From a virus: a stretch of 47,154 bases of DNA. The DNA is taken from the IMG/VR virus record IMGVR_UViG_3300027126_000035, positions 1 to 47,154 of that record; one strand, written 5' to 3'. The stretch's first letter is position 1. Every line of letters begins with the position of its first letter. The notes beneath the pieces are model-generated. The model worked only from the letters and a program-made list of their open reading frames with translations, searched no databases and had not been told where the DNA came from. Positions 28,172-34,311 of this stretch are shown here, in pieces. The translations under genes and the position numbers were made by a program.

Positions 28172-28450
28172 ATGAATGATAATATAGACGAAAATATAGT
28201 AGACTTTTTAGATTTGATTAATTTTACTCTATCTCCTAAATTTGAAGAAAAGTGGAGACATAGATTTAGTTCTGCCTTTATAAAATTATTCCAACTTAAA
28301 ATTTTAGAAAGTATGGACTGCCAAAAACCAATAAAGAGGACTACTTTATATACCTATCTTACCAAGAGATGTAAATATTCCCCTGATCAAGTAGATAATT
28401 TTTTTAAAGCAATAGAGATCGAAATATACGATCCCCTGATTAAGTCTTAG
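28172..28450 (+). CDS. Small plus-strand orphan protein, 92 aa
   Basis: The family is not recognised. It is mostly helical, with a possible helix-turn-helix-like section near residues 55-85 (KRTTLYTYLTKRCKYSPDQV then DNFFKAIEIEIYDPL). No membrane segment is seen. It is flanked on both sides by minus-strand genes: 11 nt from the start of the 156-residue gene and overlapping the nuclease 3' end by 11 nt. Codon use resembles its neighbours, and no longer minus-strand frame covers it. A DNA-binding or regulatory function is one possibility; a cofactor of the nearby replication genes is another. Confidence 0.55.
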   Translation: MNDNIDENIVDFLDLINFTLSPKFEEKWRHRFSSAFIKLFQLKILESMDCQKPIKRTTLYTYLTKRCKYSPDQVDNFFKAIEIEIYDPLIKS

Positions 28451-29207
28451 TCTTTTTCTTAGCTTCGTCTATACGACACTTAACATCTTCTGCACTGTAG
28501 AACTCTGGGCACTTATCTTTGTACCCACACCAATTGCAGAATTGATTCCTGCTAGGAGCAAAGTCGGACTTCTTCCGCTTTCTAATATCCCAAACATCTT
28601 TTTGGACATCGTTTACATATTTGTGAATCTGCCCCGGAAGATAGTTAACATGGACAAAGTTATTGGTTAGTGGGTAGTAGTGAGCAGCAGTAATCTTTTG
28701 GACAGGGATGTTGTAATGCTTGTGTATAGCATAGGTATACGCTTTTAATTGATCGTTATTAAATAACTCTAACTTAGATTTCTCGTCCGCGCCTGTCTTG
28801 TAGTCAATAATTAGGTAGTTACCCTGTTTAGATTTAATTATACGGTCGATAACTACCCTCTGCTCTGTACCTTCTAGCAAGGCCACCTTAAAATCTGATT
28901 CAGTTCCTACTGTCTCTTCTAGGGTAGCATTAAACCTTAGAAAATTTTTAAGGCACACAGAAATCTTCTTCTCATAGCTATCATTAAAGGTGTAGTTGGG
29001 GCGTTGTTCCTCAGCTATCTTAGCCAACTCATCGTGAGTTTTAGCTGCAACACCCAACTCGAAGATCTTATGGATGTAAGACCCGAACTGCATGGCATCA
29101 GCATTGACACCGCTTTCAGGGATTCGTTCATAGTACTTCAAGTAAAACTTCCAACCGCACTGCTTGTAAGTATCCCTCTTTGAGTGTGAAATCTCGCTTA
29201 TGAACAT
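28440..29207 (-). CDS. RecB/Cas4-type PD-(D/E)XK exonuclease with Fe-S cluster cysteines, 255 aa
   Basis: Motifs in order: S9-x-x-x-D-T-Y-x-x-C17; GSYIHKIFE with His46; EQRVVIDRII with Asp121; YLIIDYKTG with Asp135 and Lys137; and NDQLKAYTYAI with Gln153. At the C-terminus are Cys224, Cys227 and Cys233 (CNWCGYKDKCPEF). With Cys17 these would bind a 4Fe-4S cluster as in Cas4 and AddB. This predicts a Mg2+-dependent DNA exonuclease for phage recombination or replication. No CRISPR array or other cas gene is near. The ATG has a strong ribosome site, GCAGGAGATATCA, lying inside the divergent primase gene. Confidence 0.85.
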   Translation of the reverse strand: MFISEISHSKRDTYKQCGWKFYLKYYERIPESGVNADAMQFGSYIHKIFELGVAAKTHDELAKIAEEQRPNYTFNDSYEKKISVCLKNFLRFNATLEETVGTESDFKVALLEGTEQRVVIDRIIKSKQGNYLIIDYKTGADEKSKLELFNNDQLKAYTYAIHKHYNIPVQKITAAHYYPLTNNFVHVNYLPGQIHKYVNDVQKDVWDIRKRKKSDFAPSRNQFCNWCGYKDKCPEFYSAEDVKCRIDEAKKKTKT

Positions 29208-30207
29208 TGATATCTCCTGCTTTATTAAAGACTACCTGACAACCAAATTCTCGGGGAAATTTAAATTATCTAGTAATGGTAGGGAATTGATGATGAATTC
29301 CCCTGTAGACCCAACAGATAGAAAGCAGCACTTTTCTATCAATCTGGAAACGGGATTATGGCAGGATTTCCGTAAGGGCGAGAAGGGTAACTTCTACTTC
29401 CTCTATAGTTATCTAGAGGGGATCACATACAAGCAGGCTATTCATCAAATTCAGATCCGTAGCCTGTACAAGCAGCCAGTTCAAGTATCAACTATTGAAG
29501 CCCCCTCAAGTTCTATACAGGAAGAGATCAAGAACTTTGTACCTATTAAAGAAGATAAGCAACCAGAGTCGGAACTAGAGATTGCTGCTTACTTGTACCT
29601 AAGTGATAGAAAGATTCTTAACGATAAGTATCCTTTCTTTGTTGCAACTGCTGGACGGTTTCACGGGCGCGTGATCATCCCATTCTGGAGAAACGATGAT
29701 TTGGTTTATTTCCAAGCTCGTTCTCTCATCGGGCAAAAGCCTAAGTACCTAAATCCCGGATCAGAGTTTGGCCTCAAGAGCAAGAGTTACCTTTTCCCAT
29801 TCGATCTATCGGAGAATTATGTAGTGATTTGTGAGGGTCCAACTGACGCAATTTCTCTACAACTACAGGGCGTAAACGCAACTGCAACACTAGGATGCTC
29901 AATCAGTCCTACTCAATCCAGAATGCTTGCAGGCTTCCAAGGTCGTATTATTGTAGGGTACGACAATGATGAAGCAGGGATCAGTGGATTGAACAGGTTG
30001 CATCAAACCATCAACTGTCAGAGAGTCCTTGATATTAGCTATTGTTTCCCAGACAAGCAATACAAGGATTGGAACGATATGCATGTAGATAATATTAACC
30101 TCAGACAGTATGTAAAAGAGAACACCCACGAGTATGACCCACGGGTGTTCAAAATCCAGAACGAAATTTATAACATCAATTCACTATCAAGTTTAAATAA
30201 TCACTAA
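29200..30207 (+). CDS. DnaG-type DNA primase with TOPRIM domain, 335 aa
   Basis: The TOPRIM domain is clear: VVICEGPTDAISLQL with Glu212 and Asp216, then IIVGYDNDEAGISGL with Asp255 and Asp257, and DWNDMH near residue 290. The segment GRVIIPFWRNDDLVYFQARS (residues 156-174) is the usual RNA-polymerase-core entry of DnaG-like primases. Residues 20-70 resemble the N-terminal CHC2 zinc domain (KFKLSSNGRELMMNSPVDPT; FSINLETGLWQDFRKGEKGN) but lack the zinc-binding cysteines. It would make RNA primers, or in T4 terms act as gp61. The start overlaps the nuclease start head-to-head by 8 nt, and no clear ribosome site is present, so a later start (residue 31-32) cannot be fully excluded. Confidence 0.85.
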   Translation: MNIDISCFIKDYLTTKFSGKFKLSSNGRELMMNSPVDPTDRKQHFSINLETGLWQDFRKGEKGNFYFLYSYLEGITYKQAIHQIQIRSLYKQPVQVSTIEAPSSSIQEEIKNFVPIKEDKQPESELEIAAYLYLSDRKILNDKYPFFVATAGRFHGRVIIPFWRNDDLVYFQARSLIGQKPKYLNPGSEFGLKSKSYLFPFDLSENYVVICEGPTDAISLQLQGVNATATLGCSISPTQSRMLAGFQGRIIVGYDNDEAGISGLNRLHQTINCQRVLDISYCFPDKQYKDWNDMHVDNINLRQYVKENTHEYDPRVFKIQNEIYNINSLSSLNNH

Positions 30208-31120
30208 GAATTGTTTGATTTAGAACATTGTATTTAACCTGTATTTGATAAGCACCTGTTAACGGACCGAATGTACCGTTTAGTACTGCGGGTAGTGTGT
30301 ATAGTGAGTTTGTGTCCCAGTTAAATAGTATGGTGTTATCTGAGGTAACCTCTGTTGTTGCCGATGTGTTTGCGAATGAACTAACTGTTACCCGCGCAGG
30401 GAGAGTGTAATCGTCGTTTAGTTTTACAATCTGAATTGATGGATTGACTAAAACTGAGTCTCTGAATATATTTTTTACTGCGGAATCAATCGTCTTATTG
30501 CCTAACATGAACTCTGTAGAAATCGTTAGATCTACTTTAGAACCTAGTTTTACATATTTGTTTCTTAGTTTGTTTGTTGTTTCTAAAAGTAAAGGTTCTG
30601 TAATTGTGTAGAATGTATCATCATATAGTTTGAATTCGTTGATGTATACAGCGTACTCAGAGCCAGCCACCATCTTTACTGTCCACACATCAATGTAGTT
30701 AGTTACGGTACTGGCTTGGTTAGCTATTACTGAACCATCATAAACTCCAGATAAATTGATAGTTCCATCAAGAACAACGGCATACTGTCCTGCCGCTACT
30801 TTATAAATACCGCTAGCATTTAGGTTTCCAGCAGGTGGATTATAATTAGATGCATTAAATGCAGAGTTTGTTGTTAGAGTAGCGGAATTAGCAAAGTTCA
30901 TTAAAATTACAGAACTAGCTAAAGTATTACTTATGAGATTATCAGAGTTTAATATCGTGCTTGGGCTTGTGTTACTCGTTAGTTTAAATATACTAACAGA
31001 GCTAATTTCGTAAGGGTCTTGATACTGCCCATCGTTAATAAAAAAAGATCTAAGGGCTACTTTTTGTAGAACTCCCGGACGGTTATGTCTTTCTACCACG
31101 GAAATATTATTTATTTGCAT
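30176..31120 (-). CDS. Hypothetical virion-type beta-rich protein, 314 aa
   Basis: Not recognised. The sequence is Ser/Thr/Asn-rich and strand-rich, with no cysteine cluster, membrane segment or catalytic signature. It could consist of several Ig-like or similar domains (for example SGIYKVAAGQYAVVLDGTIN and TGAYQIQVKYNVLNQTILSD). It starts 2 nt after the stop of the -1 extension of the gp26-like gene, behind an AAGGTATAGTT ribosome site that lies inside the last codons of that extension. Its 3' end overlaps the convergent primase by 32 nt. Likely a tail or baseplate component, by context. Confidence 0.55.
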   Translation of the reverse strand: MQINNISVVERHNRPGVLQKVALRSFFINDGQYQDPYEISSVSIFKLTSNTSPSTILNSDNLISNTLASSVILMNFANSATLTTNSAFNASNYNPPAGNLNASGIYKVAAGQYAVVLDGTINLSGVYDGSVIANQASTVTNYIDVWTVKMVAGSEYAVYINEFKLYDDTFYTITEPLLLETTNKLRNKYVKLGSKVDLTISTEFMLGNKTIDSAVKNIFRDSVLVNPSIQIVKLNDDYTLPARVTVSSFANTSATTEVTSDNTILFNWDTNSLYTLPAVLNGTFGPLTGAYQIQVKYNVLNQTILSDYLNLIVN

Positions 31121-31122
31121 AA

Positions 31123-31302
31123 CTATACCTTAGATCTTCTTTGTATTTCCTCCATCTCATTATTATAAGTTTGAAGGAACAATATTCGTTCTCTTAAAGT
31201 CGTAGTCTTAACATCCGAATAAGACATACCGACTTTATTTATAAGTATATAGGCATGATTAATTAGAGTTTCTAGATCTAAATTTTCTATCAACTCACGG
31301 TA
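31123..31302 (-). CDS. -1 frame extension of the gp26-like gene (59 codons, probable frameshift product)
   Basis: After the slippery heptamer at 31302-31308 the -1 frame is open for 59 codons to a TAG at 31125-31123, reading YRELIENLDLETLINHAYIL, INKVGMSYSDVKTTTLRERI, LFLQTYNNEMEEIQRRSKV. It looks like a real helical, charged protein segment. The zero-frame product would be 245 residues and the frameshifted one about 301. Fused chaperones of this kind (gpG/gpGT in lambda and equivalents in contractile tails) help fold the tape measure. The next gene begins 2 nt after this stop, which also argues it is translated. A TTG start overlapping the zero-frame TGA (TTGA) is the alternative, but no ribosome site precedes it. 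Confidence 0.6.
   Translation of the reverse strand, partial: YRELIENLDLETLINHAYILINKVGMSYSDVKTTTLRERILFLQTYNNEMEEIQRRSKV
31236..31243 (-). promoter_or_regulatory. TATAAATA box upstream of the 314-aa gene
   Basis: The minus strand reads CTTATAAATAAAG, matching the T4 late promoter box, about 116 nt before the ATG of the 314-residue gene but inside the -1 extension. The distance is long and the octamer recurs by chance in AT-rich DNA. Confidence 0.2.
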
Positions 31303-32027
31303 AAAAAATCAGCACCTAGAGGTAGGTTAATTACATTAGCATGCCCACAAGACTCACAATCGTACCTAACCTTAGTCTGAACACCGTATTCTGACAATCC
31401 AATTGCATTAGTGATTGTGTGCATATCTTTCAAGGGAACTCTAGGATCCTTTAAAAACTTAGATATTAGCACAGGATCGTCTGAATCTTGGATTTCAACT
31501 ACGAATCGCCATAGATTATCAAAAACTCGAATATCGTCATTTATGTACTTTTCATCACTAACTCTGGGGTAGCGTATCTTTACTTTAACTTTGGTTACTG
31601 GTAAGGTTATTTCTTGAATTTCCTGAATAGCATCATCAAAATAAGATATCGGCAAATCAGACAGTTTAAAGTTTAATTTGTTCTCAAAGGTGCATTTACC
31701 ACAGTTTACAGATACACTGTAATTATCACCATATGAAATCTCTCTTAGCTTTAAAATCAAATAAAGTTTATCTATTAGAATCAAGTCACCAACATCAACC
31801 CCAGAGATGCATCTAGCAAGTATAACATTTATGGTGTCTTGTTTATCTTTTCTAGCTAAAACCATTGCCTTTTCATCTTCAAAGGTCATTGGTCTGATGG
31901 TCACACTTTTTGAATTATAAAACTTGCACTTAGATGGAAGTTCTATAACGGTTTCTACTTCCGTTGGGAGATTGGCAAAAATATCATCTAAATTAAACTG
32001 CTTACCTAAAGGTATATTATTATCCAT
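31290..32027 (-). CDS. Baseplate/tail assembly protein, T4 gp26-like, 245 aa
   Basis: Recognisable features of the T4 gp26 family: VTIRPMTFEDEKAMVLARKD (residues 42-61) and two CxxC pairs, Cys109-Cys112 (VNCGKC) and Cys224-Cys227 (CESCGH), that would form a zinc ribbon. The C-terminal NLPLGADFF segment runs into the slippery site. In T4, gp26 belongs to hub assembly; family members act as tail assembly proteins with the tape measure. The gene starts 66 nt from the divergent uvsW gene behind a palindromic promoter region. The length of 245 fits the family (T4 gp26 is 208). Confidence 0.75.
   Translation of the reverse strand: MDNNIPLGKQFNLDDIFANLPTEVETVIELPSKCKFYNSKSVTIRPMTFEDEKAMVLARKDKQDTINVILARCISGVDVGDLILIDKLYLILKLREISYGDNYSVSVNCGKCTFENKLNFKLSDLPISYFDDAIQEIQEITLPVTKVKVKIRYPRVSDEKYINDDIRVFDNLWRFVVEIQDSDDPVLISKFLKDPRVPLKDMHTITNAIGLSEYGVQTKVRYDCESCGHANVINLPLGADFFTVS
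31302..31308 (-). promoter_or_regulatory. Slippery heptamer for programmed -1 frameshift (T TTT TTT)
   Basis: On the minus strand the zero frame reads GAT TTT TTT ACC GTG AGT TGA. The seven Ts are exactly positioned as X XXY YYZ, four codons before the stop. Five nucleotides downstream GAGTT could pair with AACTC about 21 nt later, with a self-complementary TAGATCTA nested inside, a possible but weak stimulator. A homopolymer T7 at the end of the zero frame with a long open -1 frame is the arrangement expected for tail chaperone frameshifting. Confidence 0.6.
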
Positions 32028-32045
32028 TATTTTAGTCTTTCTTTT

Positions 32046-32085
32046 CTATAATATATAGTATTTTAATACTTTAAATATATTATAG
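32046..32085. promoter_or_regulatory. Palindromic divergent promoter between the gp26-like gene and uvsW
   Basis: A 40-nt imperfect inverted repeat fills the intergenic region. The outer arms CTATAATATAT (32046-32056) and ATATATTATAG (32075-32085) are perfect complements. The inner arms AGTATT (32057-32062) and AATACT (32065-32070) extend the stem over a TT loop, with a 4-nt bulge (TTAA) on one side. Each outer arm holds a consensus -10 box TATAAT: plus strand 32047-32052 pointing to uvsW, and minus strand 32079-32084 pointing to the gp26-like gene. No good -35 hexamer is seen at the expected distance on either side, so phage-modified or activated transcription may apply. Confidence 0.5.
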
Positions 32086-32093
32086 ACAAAAAA

Positions 32094-33509
32094 ATGAAAA
32101 TATTTATAAAAAATATAACCTCTCGAATCGAAACAGATAATCCACGGCTACTTAAAGCTCTTGTAGATAGATATACTCATTCGATTCCGGGAGCTAATTA
32201 CTCAAATGCATACAAGCGTGGGCATTGGGACGGTAAAAAATATTTCATTCACCCGCGCACGGGAGAGTTTAAAACAGGATTATTGGATCTAGTTTTAGCA
32301 GATCTAAAACTAATAGAGTGCGAGCCAGAACTTATTTACGAAGAACCAATAGAATCAAACATTAAACTTCAGGATCATACCTTTGACGGATGGGATCTTC
32401 ACGATTACCAAGAGGCTCTTGTTGGTCAGGCTCTAGATAATAAGCGTTGTGTAATAAAATCTCCGACAGGCTCTGGTAAGACATTGATCATGGCTTCGGT
32501 CATCAAGGCGTTCGGCCCACAGGCAAAAATCCTCTGTCTGTTCACCAAGAAACAGTTGATCAACCAGACCTACGAGTTCTTGGTCAAGAAGTCCCCCGCA
32601 GGCGTAGAACTAACCAAGACAAAGGAATTTTCCGTAGGAGTTTCGTTTTCGGAAGGCTTTGAATACGGTAACATAATGTTATGTTCTGTTTACAGCCTAG
32701 AGCGTTTAATTGGCACTCCGCACGAGCGTCCAGATGTTTTAATTGTAGATGAATGCCATGAGTTCTCTAAAGGTAAACTTACATCTGAAGCAATCAGTTC
32801 TTTCCCCACAGCTAAATATCGTATTGGATTTACTGCAACGCCACCTACCGAAGCAATTCCGAAATATACCTTGCATGGTGGGTTGGGGCCTGTTATAACC
32901 GAAGTAGACACATCTTCCTTAATCGAAAGGGGAATGCTGGCAAGGCCATATGTTCAAATACTACCGCTACACACTTCTGCTGATGACCATCTTGATATGG
33001 ACTATCGTACAGTTTACGATAATTACATTGTTAACAACGGAACCAGAAACCAAGCGATCACATCTATTGTGGAGACTGTTAAAGCAAAAACTCCAGCAGC
33101 TAAAGTATTAATTTTAGTAAACAGTTTGGAACACGGTCAAAACTTAATGCAAAAGATTCCAGAGGCGAAGTACCTGCAAGGCTCTGACGATCTGCGTGAA
33201 CGAAACAAGATTATCAAAGACTTTAAAATTAAGAACGAATTTAAAGTATTGATTGGAACTAAGATTCTGGAGACGGGTGTTAACATTCCAGAAATCACTC
33301 ACTTCATAAATGCTAGAGGTTTGTTCTCCGAGATCGCCACAATACAGGCACTTGGCCGTGCGCTTAGACTTAACGATTTTTCCGAAAAAGTTTATGTGTA
33401 CGACTTCTATGATGAGGTAAAATATTTAAATACTCATTCAAGAAAAAGAAAAAGTACTTATAAGAATCAAGGACATGTAATAGAAGTATTACCTAGAATA
33501 GAATACTAA
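32094..33509 (+). CDS. uvsW: UvsW-type superfamily 2 DNA/RNA helicase, 471 aa
   Basis: Helicase motifs in order: motif I SPTGSGKT (residues 123-130), Ia TKKQLINQT, motif II DECH (219-222), motif III GFTATPP (246-251), motif IV/V region VLIGTKILETGVNIPEITHF and motif VI QALGRALR. The N-terminal 100 residues (RYTHSIPGANYSNAYKRGHW then DGKKYFIHPRTGEFKTGLL) match the UvsW substrate-binding domain. In T4, UvsW unwinds R-loops and branched DNA and drives the switch from origin to recombination-dependent replication. The length is close to T4 UvsW. Bases coding for motif I and after (about 32461-32640) are clearly GC-richer than the rest. Confidence 0.92.
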   Translation: MKIFIKNITSRIETDNPRLLKALVDRYTHSIPGANYSNAYKRGHWDGKKYFIHPRTGEFKTGLLDLVLADLKLIECEPELIYEEPIESNIKLQDHTFDGWDLHDYQEALVGQALDNKRCVIKSPTGSGKTLIMASVIKAFGPQAKILCLFTKKQLINQTYEFLVKKSPAGVELTKTKEFSVGVSFSEGFEYGNIMLCSVYSLERLIGTPHERPDVLIVDECHEFSKGKLTSEAISSFPTAKYRIGFTATPPTEAIPKYTLHGGLGPVITEVDTSSLIERGMLARPYVQILPLHTSADDHLDMDYRTVYDNYIVNNGTRNQAITSIVETVKAKTPAAKVLILVNSLEHGQNLMQKIPEAKYLQGSDDLRERNKIIKDFKIKNEFKVLIGTKILETGVNIPEITHFINARGLFSEIATIQALGRALRLNDFSEKVYVYDFYDEVKYLNTHSRKRKSTYKNQGHVIEVLPRIEY

Positions 33510-33733
33510 TGATTAATAAACAAGAACAAGAAAAAAGTTTTGCTTTTTTGTCTGAGGAAGAACAAAGAACACTAGAAACAATTGCTAATGCTCTACAAGA
33601 CATAGCTAAAAAGAAAAACCTTACCGATGATATGGTAAGGTCTTTAGATAATGCTGAGAGAGATATCTCAGTTATTAGAAATAAGGTTATCTGGAAATAT
33701 ATTAATGTACTTAAACTAGGAACTATTGTTTAG
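33509..33733 (+). CDS. Small helical protein downstream of uvsW, 74 aa
   Basis: Its ATG overlaps the uvsW stop as TAATG, so it is translated with uvsW. T4 also has a small gene (uvsW.1, about 76 residues) right after uvsW; this is the same place and size, but I cannot claim sequence similarity. The protein is charged and helical (EEEQRTLETIANALQDIAKK), with no motif. It contains an 8-bp stem hairpin at 33618-33641 and ends overlapping the convergent 118-residue gene by 11 nt. Confidence 0.6.
   Translation: MINKQEQEKSFAFLSEEEQRTLETIANALQDIAKKKNLTDDMVRSLDNAERDISVIRNKVIWKYINVLKLGTIV
33618..33641. other. 8-bp perfect hairpin inside the 74-aa gene
   Basis: ACCTTACC (33618-33625) and GGTAAGGT (33634-33641) are perfect complements around an 8-nt loop. 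The stem is flanked by an A-run on the left and CTTT on the right. The right-hand T-run is only three bases, so as a terminator it would be weak. It lies 93 nt before the convergent gene ends, so a weak bidirectional terminator is possible. Confidence 0.35.
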
Positions 33734-34079
33734 TAGCTTTCATGATATTAATATCAGCTTCTAATTTTTGAGTTAATTTAAGAACCTCTTTGGCAGTTTC
33801 TTGAATATCTTTTTGATTTTCTAATGCTATCTTAAGTAGTTCTTTTTGGTTTTCTAGTACTTGTTCTAGCTTTATTCCTGATTGAAGATCGTACTTAGTT
33901 TTTAGATCACTGTTAAATTCAGTTTTCATCCAGCTTAGTTTGGTTTCTAGTTCAGCTTTAACTACATGAGCGTTCTCAACTGATCTAAATTCAATATACC
34001 CTGCAACAGATCCGACACAGGCTATTACCGCTATTGTCCATTTAACCATATCTCTTGTAACTGAATTTGCTGTAACCAT
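33723..34079 (-). CDS. Membrane-anchored coiled-coil protein, 118 aa (lysis or spanin-like candidate)
   Basis: Residues 12-28 (VKWTIAVIACVGSVAGY) form one hydrophobic segment after a short N-terminus with K/R, giving an N-in, C-out topology. The rest (residues 35-115) is a charged coiled coil (LEQVLENQKELLKIALENQK). This is the general plan of phage i-spanins and of some holin-associated proteins, but no outer-membrane lipoprotein partner or endolysin was found nearby. It comes last in the fibre cluster and converges on the uvsW pair. A TATAAATA box lies 44-51 nt upstream of the ATG. Confidence 0.6.
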   Translation of the reverse strand: MVTANSVTRDMVKWTIAVIACVGSVAGYIEFRSVENAHVVKAELETKLSWMKTEFNSDLKTKYDLQSGIKLEQVLENQKELLKIALENQKDIQETAKEVLKLTQKLEADINIMKATKQ

Positions 34080-34082
34080 AAA

Positions 34083-34304
34083 TTAACTCCATTCACCATC
34101 TACTTTTGTACTAGGTTTGGTATATTTATATATACCACTTTCCCTGCGATAGACGGTAGTTATTCTCCAAGTTCCATTATCTTTTATCCAAAGAAGTGTC
34201 GTGCCTACTAGTTCAGGAGTAGGTTGAGGTTGTGCAGTAGCTTCAATAGGTAAAGAACCTAATTCTTCCTGCGCTCCATCGAAAAATCTTCTACTAGTTG
34301 CCAT
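34083..34304 (-). CDS. Hypothetical protein, 73 aa
   Basis: Not recognised. A proline/glutamine-rich stretch (TAQPQPTPE) is followed by a strand-rich end (LLWIKDNGTWRITTVYRRES) that resembles a small adhesin- or fibre-associated domain. It lies 7 nt after the 284-residue gene and 3 nt before the membrane protein gene. The C-terminal WIKDNGTWRITTVYR with Trp/Tyr could bind a fibre or ligand, but that is speculation. Confidence 0.5.
   Translation of the reverse strand: MATSRRFFDGAQEELGSLPIEATAQPQPTPELVGTTLLWIKDNGTWRITTVYRRESGIYKYTKPSTKVDGEWS
34123..34130 (-). promoter_or_regulatory. TATAAATA late-promoter-like box before the 118-aa membrane protein
   Basis: The minus strand reads ATATATAAATATACC about 44 nt upstream of the ATG at 34079. 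The box is embedded in a perfect 7-bp inverted repeat (GGTATAT and ATATACC, 34119-34136). It lies in the last codons of the 73-residue gene. The spacing is suited to a late promoter that would give the membrane protein its own transcript. Confidence 0.35.
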
Positions 34305-34311
34305 AGTTTAA

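Noticed and set aside
28440-29207. Cas4-like nuclease as a sign of a CRISPR system
   Set aside because: No array, cas1 or cas2 in the window; phage RecB/Cas4-type nucleases are common in replication modules.
31123-31293. Independent 56-residue gene starting at TTG overlapping the gp26-like stop
   Set aside because: No Shine-Dalgarno sequence precedes the TTG, while a perfect slippery heptamer lies just upstream; frameshift is the simpler explanation, though re-initiation is not excluded.
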